A stretch of DNA of 64,000 nucleotides, from contig OW028573.1 in NCBI GenBank assembly GCA_932294295.1, positions 258,001 to 322,000 of the forward strand. Reading direction: 5' to 3'. The notes beneath the pieces were generated by a model. It was not told the origin of the DNA, ran no database searches, and worked only from the letters and a program-made list of their open reading frames with translations. The position numbers were made by a program, and so were the translations under genes. The number at the start of each line of letters is the position of its first letter. The stretch's first letter is position 1. Origin of the DNA: Alitta virens (taxonomy: Eukaryota; Annelida; Polychaeta; Phyllodocida; Nereididae). Below are positions 1-12,400 of this stretch, one piece after another.

Positions 1-1611
1 CGCGTCCTTACGCTTCTCTGACTGACAGTTACGTTAGGCGACTTGTTTGGGCGATAACAGGACAATAGTATCGGGGCGGGGCCGCACGGCGGGGATCTTT
101 GGGGCTTGGTTGGGGCCGTACCCACCCCCTGCTACGAACCCTACGCTCATTACCCCCCGAAGCAACCCCTAACCAGCCTACCCCTGTCCATCTGCATACT
201 AACAAGCCCCCTCTCCTGGAAATAACTAATTAATAAGGGCCATAACGACGGGCATGTGCCGCTCATAAGCACAATTGCATGGCTAGTTATTCCGGCCCCA
301 AAACGATTTGTCCCCAATTAGAAAATCATTGCGTCAAAACCCTGCGGCTTCCCAGTTGATCTAGGACGGTGATTGATGACAGTTGATGACATCATGATGG
401 ATTGATGATGTTCAGATCAAACATGTGCATGATTACGTATAAAAGGCTGTTTGTTCTGTTTATGGAAATATGATCATAAAAGTGACAAGGGCATATGGCA
501 TAATTATGTCAAATTACAATAGCAACGTTTTAACAAAACTATATCAAAAGTCTATCAGAATGAAGGGAAAGCTATCCGCTGGAAAAACAGTTAGAAAAAT
601 AAAAAGGCTTCCTTATCCCTGTCTATTTATTGAAGATATTATACAGTGTATTACATATAAAGGAAAACACCAAAGCTAATTCCATATGGTTAATTGTACA
701 CATTGAACTTGAGTTGATATGTAATGTGAAACTAATGAGTGTGGAGTTGTCATCTCCTCATAACATCTGACTTCCATCTGATCGTTAACCAAACTGATCA
801 ATATTATGCAATGTTTTCAACAATTTAATTGATGCGACTGAGCCATTTAAATACTCGTTCAAAGCAGGATAATAAATTAATTGATAAATAATACCTTGGC
901 CAGCTGCAACCATGACTTCGATCCAATCCAACGGGTAATGTCCAAATCATCCACCCAAAATAAAACATTTGACAATAAAGATGTGACCAAGTTTTGCTCT
1001 GGAATCTGCATTATCGAAATAGCATTGTATACCTGTATTTGACACTTGGAGTGGAGGAAATGGCCTGTTATCAGTTCAAAGCAATTAGGGGCCCATTATT
1101 TGTTTGTTTATACTCGAAGCGAGTAGCCATTTATGGTCATTCGGTCATTGAGATGTTTGGAATTTGTAACAGGTGATTGGTCAATCCCTCTGGATCATTT
1201 GTTGTATTGTTCAGAAGGAAAATGGGAAATAGATTGGGATACAATGTTATTGAAATGGATGCAGCTAAATAGTGAAGTATTTGAGAGAATTTAAAAGTAT
1301 TGATTGCTTGGAAGAAAGGCGCAACCTTGAGAGCTTAATGTGGCAATTAGTGAGATGGCTTTTGCAAGGAATTTAATTCGCCAAGATCAAAGAAAATCAG
1401 GGATCTTGCGGGGAGCCGGAGCTGTGGAAAACAAGGAAATGCTCTTGAAAGGGGGTAGCCACCCAGGCCAGGAAAACACAGTATAATTGAAAATTGCATT
1501 TGAATGTAAATCGGCGCAAATCGCCAACAAAACATTAAATCCTGTAACTAAATCCTGCAATTAATGTGATTGTCAACTACTTGAGTGACGTCACTCATTA
1601 TTTCTAGGCAG
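1..1611. other. Non-coding, no gene seen
   Basis: The first 300 bases are GC-rich with short C runs; the rest is AT-rich with stops in all frames. The short open frames at 470-679, 994-1176 and 1347-1535 have no recognisable protein features or convincing splice context. Confidence 0.5.
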
Positions 1612-1839
1612 ATCGGTTTTCTGCGCAGGAGAGCGCCTTGATCTTACTCCGTGATCTCGCATGGCCCGGCCAAATTACCTACCGCCGACCCAGCCCAACT
1701 TAACCGCGCAAGCCGGTGGGGCTTTTAGCCATGCATGAGACACACAGATGCAGAGGAGAGCAAACAAGATGGCGGCGGTGGCGGCCATCTTGGCCCATCT
1801 GTTGATCACTCTCTGTGGCTCCTCAAATCACTGACTTAA
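1612..1839 (+). promoter_or_regulatory. GC-rich promoter-like patch with paired YY1-type sites
   Basis: This stretch is clearly richer in G, C and CpG than its surroundings. At 1765-1776 it has CAAGATGGCGGC and at 1781-1793 GCGGCCATCTTGG, which are YY1-type motifs in opposite orientations. Known YY1 sites of this form cluster just downstream of housekeeping transcription starts. The ATG inside the first motif (1769) opens a 21-codon frame that stops before the ATG at 1840, so it would be a short upstream ORF of the candidate exon. Confidence 0.4.
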
Positions 1840-2044
1840 ATGAATGCAATGGCCTGGGGACCTGTCTTACAAGACACTGATTACCTTGTCATGAATACTG
1901 AGCACTGCGTCTTGAATAAACTTCATCCCAATCAGAGTTTCGTGTTTATCAAAGATGCCTTACAGCGACTGAGATGCAACTTGCCCATTATTAAAATGAC
2001 GGAAATTAAAGACGGCACATTCCTAACTCTCATTGGACTAAAAG
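1840..2044 (+). CDS. Candidate first coding exon of an unrecognised gene
   Basis: An open frame starts at ATG 1840, right after an in-frame TAA, and reads 68 codons before a good AAG|GTGAGG donor at 2044/2045 (phase 1). The peptide has a protein-like composition (for example VFIKDALQRLRCN and FLTLIGLK), but I recognise no family. It lies directly downstream of a GC-rich, YY1-site-bearing patch that looks like a housekeeping promoter. No matching downstream exon could be identified in the next 26 kb, so this could be a chance open frame. Confidence 0.3.
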
Positions 2045-2770
2045 GTGAGGCAGATCTACTCTGAAAGGATTCTGGTGTGCTTTCTTTTCTCTGGGGGATG
2101 CAATCATGTGCCCAAGAAACTCATGCATGCCAGGTGTATATATGTCCATGCTTGGATAAATAGAGATATTTATCCAAGGTCCATGTAGGCTACAAACTAA
2201 CCTTCTGCAAAATAAACGATAACAGGGAAATGACTCAGGTGCCCAGAGTGACCTCTGACCTGATTTGCATTAAAAAGTGAGTGTCATCTCTAACGTCCGC
2301 GGGTGAGTGTCTTCTTTTAGGTCCGCGACAATTTTTACAATGCCTTCTCCTGGACAGCTGATTACTCCGCCATATCATCTGCCTTCTACATGGAATGGGG
2401 AATATGGACTATGGACCTAATTCTAGCCACTTTTGGTCAAATTGTGCCAAATTGACAATTTTCTTTTTGGTGAATGTTTTCTCTGGCATTGACATGTTTT
2501 TAGGTTCTAAGGGGTCTTAGATAATCGCCATTATGCATTTGAATCTGTCTGCATTCCAGATGCCATTTGAGAAGAGAAATTTCTGGTGGGAAAAAGATAA
2601 GAAAGCCAGTTAAACTTGTTTTCCATTTGATAAACTCATATAATAACAGACTGTGTTGCTTCATTAGTCAAATACATGCATTAACTTCTCAAATGGAAGC
2701 GTTTCACTCCTATTCTCTTACAGTGTTTTTAATATGATGAGATGCATATAAGAATGTCAAATGAACCTAC

Positions 2771-2900
2771 TTCCAGCCTACCATGCCCTAATTGCAGTCA
2801 CTAGGTGACCTAATTCCAGCCTACCATGCCCTAATTGCAGTCACTAGGTGACATAATTCCAGCCTATGAAGGGTCTTTAATCCAGCCCAGCCTTGGCTGG
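2771..2900. repeat. 43-bp tandem duplication with an inverted end
   Basis: The unit beginning TTCCAGCC recurs at 2771, 2814 and 2857, a period of exactly 43 bp. The first two copies are nearly identical and the third is cut short. The word TAATTCCAGCC at 2811 reappears inverted as GGCTGGAATTA near 2893, so the array ends in a small palindromic structure. The sequence between 2045 and 2770 and from 2900 to 3620 shows nothing further. Confidence 0.8.
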
Positions 2901-3621
2901 AATTAAGACCACTTATCATACCTATGACAAACACATGCAAAACGAGGCTCCTGTTTAATGGGGGTTACATGTACGGCCTAGATAATGCCTAAATTCCTTA
3001 ATACGTAGGTCTTGCACACAAATGATATATAGATATGGGAATGAGGTAATAAAATATGAAGCCATATGTAGGCCTATATACACTTCAAGTATTTATAATT
3101 TTTAGATGTCATTGTAAAGTATGGGAGTCCAGGAGAAAGAATGTAGAGAAACATTAGTAGCAACTTCTTAAACTTTCTAAGCACTCTACAATCGCCATCA
3201 CTGTTCACAGCCAGCTCCCCATTTACTCCTAGGTGGAGTAGAGCAAAGAGTTACAGTTGTATTCTTTGACTTGTTATTCTCATAGTTGGTCAGTGGTCTG
3301 CCTGATACATGATTTGCAATGGCACTACTAAATGATTTTACAACAAGTATGAATTCAGGCACAGAGTTCAAAATGCAATATATGAACAGTAGGCACCAAT
3401 TGATAGGGATACATTATGATAGTCTGTTAATTGAAATCACCACATGTACATGTACACCATCAACTCCCACTTCCATAAAACATAGTTTAAGAGTGCAGTA
3501 ATTATTTGCAAGAATGTATGAATTAAGACCAACGGGTGGAATTTGGTCATTTAAAATTTTTCTTGACAAGTCTGATTTAAGGTTGTTTGGTTTCAAGGTA
3601 AATTTATATGTGTACTCCATT

Positions 3622-3814
3622 ATAAGATAAGATAAGATAAGATAAGATAAGATAAGACAAGACAAGACAAGACAAGACAAGACAAGACAAGACAAGATAA
3701 GACAAGATAAGATAAGATAAGATAAGATAAGATAAGATAAGATAAGATAAGATATGATAAGATAAGATGAGATAAGACAGACAATATAATTAAGATAAGA
3801 TAAGATAAGATAAA
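3622..3814. repeat. (GATAA)n pentanucleotide array with an internal (GACAA)n block
   Basis: About 190 bp of GATAA repeats with a homogeneous block of GACAA variants at about 3656-3705. The array directly abuts the 3' side of the minus-strand LINE remnant, so on that strand it is the element's (TTATC)n tail. It is the reason a long minus-strand open frame runs through here with a YLILS repeat, which is not a real protein. Confidence 0.95.
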
Positions 3815-4880
3815 ACATATATAATAATTTCATTAAAATCACTTTGTGTATATAATCAACAAAATAGCATAACCTAAAGCTGCAGAAACATTGAAGACCA
3901 TCCCAGGATTGCAAAGTGCGCTTCAAGTCACGAGGGAGCAGGTTCAAGAGGTGAGCACCATAGTAGCTGAAGGAGTTTCTTCCATATCTTATTGTCTTAT
4001 ATTTAGGCTGGAGAAGCTTGCACTTGTCTCTAAGGTTATGATGCAGGACTTTGGCTTGAAATAATTCCTCTATGGCAATTGTTCTGAGTTGCTGTGCATG
4101 TTGTGCAAGGAGATCACTGTAAGAGGTTGTTGCATCATCATACATCAGTCTTAATGCCCTTTCCTGTCTCTTCTCAATTTTCTTCATGTTCCTTACTTCA
4201 CAGAAGTGCCACACAATGGGACAATAGTTGAAATTTGCGAGAACAAATGCTTGGAAGATAATATTTAATTTTTTCAGCTGGAACACTCCTTTAAATCTTC
4301 TCAAAATATTGAGTTGCTGTGAAGTCTTTCAACACACACTTTCAATATTTTTCTAAAATGTGAGTTTGTATCAATGGTGATTCCTAGTAGTGTGACATGG
4401 GTTTGGATCTGTACTGTGGCATCATTTATGACTATGACCTGTGGTACCTCATCCTTGGTTTTCTTTGGTGTCATATACATCATTTGGAACTTCTGTGGGT
4501 TGGCCCTCATAAAATTTGACGTGAACCAGTTCATTCATTGTTAGCATTATAGATGAGGGCTGCAGTGACAGGATCAATGTTCATTCAAAGGTGTTATCAT
4601 CTGCGTAGTTGGTCAGTTGATACTGATCAACGAAGAGGAAGATATCATTCATGAAGATATTGAAGGTGACTGGTCCTAAGCAGGATCCCTGGGGGATGCC
4701 CTTTGTTATAGTGTTCCATTCACTTCTGTACCCATCCATCTTGACCCTCTGTTTTCTCCCACTTAGGTAGTAACTTCCCATAAACTTGCAGGCGTTATCG
4801 CTGAATCTATATGCTTTCAGTTTACTGAGAAGGAGCCCATGGGGAACTCAATCAAAGGCAAATATAAGCAAAAGTGTAAC
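3815..4880 (-). mobile_element. Decayed non-LTR retrotransposon (CR1/Jockey-type LINE), reverse transcriptase 3' half
   Basis: Read on the minus strand the region encodes broken pieces of a LINE reverse transcriptase. Near 4860-4800 are AFD and a KLKAYRF-like segment. At 4781-4581 come YLSGRKQRV, IPQGSCLGP and the catalytic YADDN. At 4534-4301 comes the thumb-region LLGITID. At 4304-3890 comes the C-terminal part with EKRQERALRLMYDD, typical of CR1/Jockey-type elements. The pieces are in different frames and separated by stops, so the copy is dead and 5'-truncated. The LINE clade is my estimate. Confidence 0.85.
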
Positions 4881-5819
4881 AATTACCTAACATTTTCAAT
4901 TTCCATCAACTTTTTCCCCCAAGTATATTTATTATCTAGGAATTACGTTTGATGGAAGTTAACGGCACTATGATTTGGGGCTGGAGTTTGGTCCATCCAC
5001 CTTGTATATATTTCAACCAATTCACCTATTTTATCTGTACGTGCATGCCTCTTTCTCCCACCTTCATAACACCCCCCCCCCCCCCCCCCCTCATTACTAG
5101 TTATTAAGTCCACGAGCGCATTGATGTCGTAGGCGCGCGCTGGCGAGCGTTTCAGATGGCATGGCTGGAAACATGGCCAGGCGTATTTTGCGGATTGGCA
5201 TGGCTGCTTAAACACTGCCGACACCCGATAGGCCTTTATTTCCACGAATGTTTTATCTTATTCCCAGGTAGATAGGTTCTAAACAGTGCGGTTAAATGCA
5301 GCCGTATCATTTAGCAGTGGAAAGCCGACGCCTCTGCCAACACTGGCGTTTGAGGAGCATGCGAATTTCTATGTTTCCTCTGCAGAGTTTTCCTTGCAGC
5401 TTTTTGCGGATCAATGAGAGATCCAGAAACGCAAACGCCGTTCCGCCAAACCCGCGTTTTACTATTTCCATGAAAAGAGGAGGGCGCCATAAATGGGGTT
5501 TCTCTTTCGATTGTTTGCAGTGGGCCCACAAACTTAAAATGCATTTTCATAGAAGTTATGAAACGTTTTCATTTTCATGCGGGGAAATTCTAACTCGAAG
5601 GCATGTCGAAATGGTGATCTGGTGGTTCGGCATTGTTCGGGTATTTGCCTATTCATCGGACAGCCTCGGTCTGAGTCCAATTCTCATAATTGCGCATTCT
5701 GAGTATTGTACTTGATTGTAATTTTCTGGCAGATGTAATGAATAGTTGATAACACAGTGAATGAAAATTGACATAAAGCTGCTGCATAGATAGATATAGA
5801 TAGCTGTTCATACGTAATT
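4881..5819. other. Non-coding stretch with a 20-C homopolymer
   Basis: It contains a run of about 20 C at 5070-5090, followed by a moderately GC-rich segment (5100-5600) open in several frames on both strands at once. That reflects low stop density rather than a gene. No splice-linked coding unit or protein family is visible. Confidence 0.5.
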
Positions 5820-6510
5820 CACTCGCCGAGCGTATAAGGATACTCGTGCTAATCCGTAGAACGCTCCTGGTAGCGCTAGATCACTCGTGACTATCATTGG
5901 AGAGGGCAAGAAATTTTAAACATGTTAAAAAATTTGGCTGATATTCTACGAGTAAAATTGTTTACCTTTTACGGGAATGCTTGGGAGTCACTCGTGCGAG
6001 TGTTCTACATACATTAAACGTACGTCTGTGGCCATTCGCGGCCACTCGTGCTAACTCCCATGCACACAGGGGAAGCTTTCTATCCAGGTATACTCACCAT
6101 CCACTCTTGTTAACTCTTGTACAGCTCGTGAAACGCTTGGGAGACGCTCGGCAGGCATCCGCCGACCCTCCGCCCTGGCACCGTGCTAATCCTTGCCCAT
6201 CCGTTGCCCTCTCCTCATTCACTCCTGAACCACTTGCACGAGCGATCTACGAGTGCCTCACGGATGCCTCTCGGCCTCACGGTTGCCTCTCGGCCTCACG
6301 GTTGCCTCACGGATACCTCATTGATGCTTGGCGAAATAATTTACAAATGATTTAATGCCCTGTCGACGGACGATGTTCGCTGAGCGGTCGAAGGACGTCC
6401 CTCGAACGCTCTTCGAAAGAATTTATACGTAATTAACAGAGCTACGAGTTAGCATGTATAGTCCCTTGTTGACGTCTGTGGTCACTCGGCTCTCTTACTC
6501 GTGATAATGC
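5820..6510. repeat. Patch saturated with the word ACTCGTG and its variants
   Basis: ACTCGTG occurs at 5842, 5883, 5990, 6043 and 6497, with close variants (GCTCGTG, CACGAG, TACGAG, ACTCGG) throughout. They are irregularly spaced, not tandem. At about 6255-6320 the variants form a short tandem array of a CGGCCTCACGGTTGCCT-like unit. This looks like a diverged interspersed repeat built from a short word in both orientations. No protein is recognisable. Confidence 0.5.
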
Positions 6511-6624
6511 GAACTGGGCTTAAGTGTGAGATGATAATATCAACATAAATTACAACATAAAGCATTTTTTAAACAAATATGGCCATGACACTCGCAAGAT
6601 CTCAGTATTGGACACTTTTGTGGG

Positions 6625-6900
6625 TTAGATAAATTGTGTTTATTCTTCCTGGAACCTGGGTTCGATTCCAGGCCCTGGCACTCTTCATGAGCTACATCCC
6701 AGCAGATGTCGATCGCATGAGACGTTAAATTAGAGGTGCTTTGTACTCGGTGTCTATGCTGAGGCAATTAAAAGACCATATACCCAGGGGTAAATGTGTA
6801 ACATGAGATAGACCTCAAGCCTTATCATCTCGTCCTTACGTCTGCCTCTGGCAGCTGGTCATATAAGCTCTAAGCTGACTAAGCTACAAACCCAGTTGCT
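6625..6900 (+). repeat. tRNA-derived SINE, copy A
   Basis: A perfect Pol III B box, GGTTCGATTCC, is at 6659-6669 in a tRNA-like context. Downstream come family-specific words shared with other copies in the window: a GATGTCG/CGCAT/AGACG segment, then ACTCGGTGTCTATGC, TGTAACATGAGATAG, and finally CGTCTGCCTCTGGCAGCTGG. The A-box region is diverged. This copy carries the longest body of the family in the window. Confidence 0.65.
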
Positions 6901-8112
6901 TGGAGATATTAGACATGAGCAATAAGGGACAATTGCAAGGAAATAAGTTATATTAAGATAGACAGACAGTAAAAGGACAGCAGACAGAGACGCAGACATA
7001 AAAATGTAAAACTGAGATGCCATCCTTTTTTGGCTATTTCTTTCTCAGTTGATTTTTTATGAAAACATGAGACAAATGGTAGTCTCCAATTGACAGGGGC
7101 TTTTCACAGCTTCGCATCACAGCAGCTGCTGGCTATAAAAGTCGGAGCTCTTTAAAAATGAAAAAAAAAAAAAAAATGAAAAAGCTTTAGACAAGAGGAA
7201 GCAGAATTTCCGGAGTTTAAAATCCCACAAGTAAATTGGGTGAAAGATTTAATGAAACCAGAGATTGTTAATTTTTGTTGCCTCTATTAATTTTCTTACA
7301 ATGCCCACGCGCTGGATGCACTCTGCTATTTAATAAGAAAACACGGAAAAGTCAACATTGGAAAGTTTTGTTCAAATTAATACTTAGAGTCAACATTGAA
7401 GCATGATCAAGGGTTTGTTAGTGGTGGATTTTTTTTTAACTTTTTTTTTCTGCCCAGTTTACCACTCGAATTGAATAGCACTTCTGTTATATGTGCATGG
7501 CCCTTCTTGTATTTGCTTCCATCCAGATTTAATCTTTGTGGTGATTACGTGTGATCCCAAAATCAAGACAAGGAATTAAGAAGAATTAAATTGCAACCCA
7601 GCAGATGTCACCTTTATTCTCATTATTTTTGAGTTCCCATATTTCCCATCACTGTTTATGATATATTTTCATTATCAATCTTATTTTATGCAATGTCTTA
7701 AATTATTGCTAGAAATATTGCAATTTAAAACTATCATATATACTTACGTAAGTGAAAAAAAAAAACATAACATAAGCAGAAGCTTTTGGTCGACCATGTA
7801 CAATAAAAAATTATGAGAGATCGTAGATGAAATATGTACAGAAGAGGAAAAAAACGATAAAAGCAAGTGGACAAAAAATGCATAAAATGCAATACAAACA
7901 GGTTCCACCTTGGATAAACTATAGATTGCAATCCGGTCCGTTCCATACCTTTCTAATGTTTTATGGCACTGGGAACAAGGTTCCACAGTTTAACCAAGGA
8001 GTAAAGTGACTCCATGGTTTACCACTCCGATATCCTATAGATGACCTAGGATATTAAATAGTTTTGAACTTGGGTTATATGTAATTTTGGGTATCAAAGC
8101 AAAAGTCGTGGT
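6901..8112. other. Non-coding, AT-rich
   Basis: No gene, RNA or repeat family recognised beyond short A and T homopolymers (about 7159-7175 and 7430-7450). Confidence 0.5.
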
Positions 8113-8280
8113 CAGTGGCGTAGCTAGAAAGGCGAAAGGTTCTGACTTGGGTGACATGAGAGTAGGCAACTCCACATAGGAGGTGACATGAGAGTAGGCA
8201 CCTCATATAGGAGGTGACATGAGAGTAGGCACCTACATATAGGAGGTGACATGAGAGTAGGCACCTACATATAGGACCTA
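8113..8280. repeat. Minisatellite of about 32 bp beside a transposon-like end
   Basis: Four copies of a 31-33 bp unit containing GGTGACATGAGAGTAGGCA run to about 8277, with the last two units nearly identical. Just upstream, at 8115-8130, is CAGTGGCGTAGCTAG, a word I associate with ends of invertebrate transposable elements. The link between the two is inference. Confidence 0.75.
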
Positions 8281-9245
8281 CACCTCATTGGAGGGAGGGC
8301 TGTTAGGGATCAATGATGGCTCAGGATGGGGTCATATCATAAATTTTATTTCTATGAAGGAATCAAATGTTCTTTCTTTTTTTTTCTTTAGAAGCACAGT
8401 TTTTCTTTCTTCTCTTTTTCTTTAGAGTCATACAATTTTTATTCTTTTTTCCTTCAGATGCATACACCCATCTGTCTATATAGCACGGCGAGTCTGTCCT
8501 TCCGTCCCTCTTGCCAATCAAAGGCTCCACAGGTTTAGTCACGCTGGCCGTGGTTGACGGGGTTTAACTCCAGGAATTCTGCGTTTTGCCCCATTTCCTT
8601 TTTGCAAGAGGGTTAACCTGAGTGTGAGGGGTGTCTCTAACCCTGGCTGACAATATCCTGGGGCTCAGGTCACTGTCGTTCGGGTCATTTCGCGCCAGTT
8701 CCGCACTATTCCAGGCCACTTCCGGCTGCGCGCGCCTCATTTCCCACCAACAAATGAGAAACGTATCTTTGCTTCTGGAGAACGACAAACCGAGGTCTCC
8801 TTCTCTTGCGGATGGGGGTTCTCAAGGACAGTGGGGTTTCCAGGTCTTGTTGGGGTTATGAAAAAATAACATGAAGCACAACTATAGATTTAACGTTTTT
8901 AGGAAACTAATGATCTGCGTGGAAACATAATATACTGACCCAAACATCTTCCGCAGGTCAGTCATCATCCACATGGTTTTGGCAATCAAGTGTACTGTAC
9001 AATACGTGTCACGTTAATAAAAAATTAACTGAAATGGAAAAATAAGAAAAGATAAGATAAGATGAGATAAGATAGTAACTCATCTCGTACATAGTAAATT
9101 AGCAACACATTTAAACGTTTAAGGTTCTTGAAAACTACCAAAGGACCTTTGCCAATTGCGGTGTAGCCTATACACCACACAACATTGCTTCTAAGTAGCT
9201 TTCTTCAAGCTGCGTGTGAGATCATGTAGGCTTTTTTTTCTGCTG

Positions 9246-9450
9246 AAACCCCATGCAATACGGCCATTTATGGGTGCATTTCCCTTGTTGCCTGATCAAG
9301 AGCGACATCTATCGAACATCTCGTTCTTCCATTGTCTGGTCACGTGGGAACGTGAGCAACGCACAAGCCACGCAGCAACGTGATTTCGCGAGACGACGTG
9401 CCGGGGCAAAAATGGGCGAAAGTAGGTGGGAGCATAGAGGCATCAGATAG
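9246..9450. promoter_or_regulatory. Candidate conserved regulatory island
   Basis: A GC- and CpG-richer island in AT-rich surroundings. It contains a consensus CArg box CCATTTATGG (SRF type) near 9263, an E-box CACGTG followed by GTGGGAA (RBPJ/Su(H) core) near 9340-9350, and several ACGTG cores. It could be an enhancer. Motif matches alone are weak evidence. Confidence 0.25.
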
Positions 9451-12400
9451 AGCAATGCAGCAATGGCTACATGGGGAATTAGGCCACGATTCATAAGGAG
9501 TATGTACTGCTCATATGCAACATGCTGGCACAGGCTGCCGTATCTTTCACATGATGCAGATCACCTGGGCCAAACACAATGTAAAAATCAAAAGTTCTGA
9601 TTGTGCACACCAGAAAAGTGTTGCAAACAAGCCAGAAATTCCGACTGTCAATATATTTTAAATCTCCATGAGTCATATATATTAAGGAAACGTACAAAAA
9701 AAAGATAAGGGAAAAAAAAGTATATTACAATGACTGATCCGCTGGTTTTATTTCTAGGATGAAGAGCTGGAAATATATGTAGGGAAAAGGAATAAACAAA
9801 TATTAGGCTACCACAGGGAGATCAATAAGCAAATCTGTCAATAAGAAAATCCTGATATATTCCTGAGAGCTGCACTTTGATCCGATTTAAGGGAGGGGAG
9901 GCAGGCTGACGAATGTATCTTGTGGGGATCCACAGGGATGAGGCTGGGGGGTGACCATTGGGTAAGCGGCTTACGGGGGCAGGGTGAATAGTAAGGGTTA
10001 AAGGGCCCTTAGTAAGGGGGTGATTAATTGGAAGGTGTTGCTAATAAAAGGTACTTAAGAGCCAATGAGATAGGGTGACTATTAATGACCATTGTGATTC
10101 AAAACAGAGGGTGATCATACTAGGAATAAAGATCAAATGGTGACAAACAAAAAGGGCAATTGCAGTTAGAGGCTTGAGGAGGGTTTTCAAGGGAGGGTGG
10201 TGCGGGTTAAAGCCCTCCTAGATAACCACCCCCCCCCCCCTTGCTCCCTGGCTAGGCACGATTCCTTCATATTATGCCGACGAGATGCGCAAATCCACAC
10301 AAAGTAGGCGGCCTTATGCCTCGGCATGGCTGGCGGATTGCGGCCGGTCTTTTCCTTAAAAATATATGCAAATAGGAGAAGGCCAGGGCTGGGCAAGCAA
10401 TGGAGAAAGATAGGAGAGAAATTAATAAGGACTGGCAAAGAGAAAGAGAGGACAAAACACCAGAAAGAAAGGGCAGAAAAAAATCTGAAAGAGAGCAGTT
10501 GGCAGTGACTGTGACGTCATCGTGTACAGTTCTATTTTCATTAAAACTGACCTTTGTTCATACATGGAGTCACTAGATGACTTCAAAACATTCCGACATG
10601 TCATACGCTATTGCCTTGTTTCTTACATTTTCTTTTTAAATATTTAGGATTTATTTTCCCAATTAGGGACAAGTTGCAGTTTCTATATTAATTTTACTCC
10701 CAACATTTTGAGGCCAAGCCATGAGGTGACTGTTCTGACTCAGTAAATATGTTAACGTTAAATATGAAGGAAACTGTAGGAATATGCAGTCAGCTAAGTT
10801 ATGCCTGATCAGGGCTTTATCATATAGATCATATTCACCTTCTTCATAATGATGTTTACTTATGAACCCTTTCTTGGACAGTTTGGTGGCCCACCCCTGA
10901 AATGATAAGCTCTCCACAAATTGCGGACTGTCCTGCAGCAGACGCTCAACATTTTACCCGCAGCAGAAGTTCATCTTTTTCAGGCCTCAAAACAGAACCG
11001 GGCAATATTTGCTTAAATTCTGTTTCTTAAAAGAGGCCTAAAAACCACAAGGGAATAATATAAGCCCCCAAGAGACCAAGCATATACATCCTAGCAACAA
11101 AATGCCATTTTCATGTAAGCTACACCGGTGCAAGTAAATACTGTGTTTTCAGGCAAGCCAAAAAGCTGTGAAAAATATTTTTTATGCTTTTTCCAGGGTG
11201 CTACTAGGCCTTTTTCCAGTTCAAGTACATCTATTTGCCCCCTTTTTAAAAATGCCTGAATATTGACTTGTAGACGCTGTGAATTGCATGTTCCGACAAA
11301 CATTTAAGTTGTTGATTGATTAATATTTAAAGTATTTTTCAAATCTATTGTTATCAGTGATTTAAAACTACAATAGTGTCGATCACCAAGAAATTGTATT
11401 TCTTTAAATATTGGTTATCACCATTATATCGTGCACAGTCCATGCAACTCTGCAGGCGTTGAATGCTCAATTATTTAGCAGTTCATAGCAGTTTATTTTA
11501 AAATAACTATCTAAAAATACTTTTCTGTTATTACTGGATTTTTCAAATAGATATTTAATTTTTTATATAGCTTATTTCAAAATGAATGTCCACATGTTTC
11601 GTGGTCATATATATTTTCATATCAAACATGGCACTTAAAGTTACATTTCAACTTGGCACTTAAAGTTTCCTGTCTATTTCAATCATATTTTTTTGTGCTT
11701 TGATTATTATTATGACCATACATTGTATGTCATGGTCTCAAAGAAAGAATAGAAATAACATTGGAAAATAAAGGGAAAGATGAATCAATTCATATAATTA
11801 CAAAAGGGTCATTGTCACTTAGAAAGTTGGAGGTCTATTCGTCGCTAACTTTTCTGTCCATTTCGTGGTGCTTCGAGCTTGGTTAAATAATCAAAATACG
11901 ATATCTTTCAGTCATCATTTAAGGATTTTTTCAACTTTAAGTTGCAATATTGATATAAAATGTCATCAAGGGGGAGACCTCGACAGCGACTTCTAATTAG
12001 CCTTAAAGGGACCCCCCCCCCCCCCCTGACGACTAGTGTCTTCAAGTTAAAAATATTCTGAGTTAAAATAAATTGAAAAACAAATGTGGATATTTAGATC
12101 CGATTAAACTGTCAAAATATGTCATTTCCTAGTCTTCTTCCTTGAATTGCAAACCTGCAACAACTTCCCGTATTTCTTCAAAACAAGAGAGAAGCTTCTA
12201 AAGGTATCATGTGGGCACAAGAGGACATTAAACCCCCCCCCCCTCATTTTTTACTAACCCCAGGTTTAGTGAGTGATTTTATTTTTTTTTTTAGTCAAAA
12301 GCAGAACAACCTTTCTGTGTAGAAAACTAGATTTAAAGGTGCTTGATAGATTTAGTATGAAATGGCCCATGAACTTTGATGGCAACAGAGCCCATGAAAG

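Noticed and set aside
3414..3880. Open frame with a YLILS repeat on the minus strand
   Set aside because: It is the LINE's (TTATC)n tail read in frame, not a repeat protein.
5296..5715. A 139-codon plus-strand open frame
   Set aside because: Two antisense frames are open over the same interval, it has no domain or splice signals, and its composition looks random.
6655..6680. Possible tRNA gene from the perfect B box
   Set aside because: No acceptor stem or anticodon arm can be folded and the 3' body matches other copies, so it is a SINE head.
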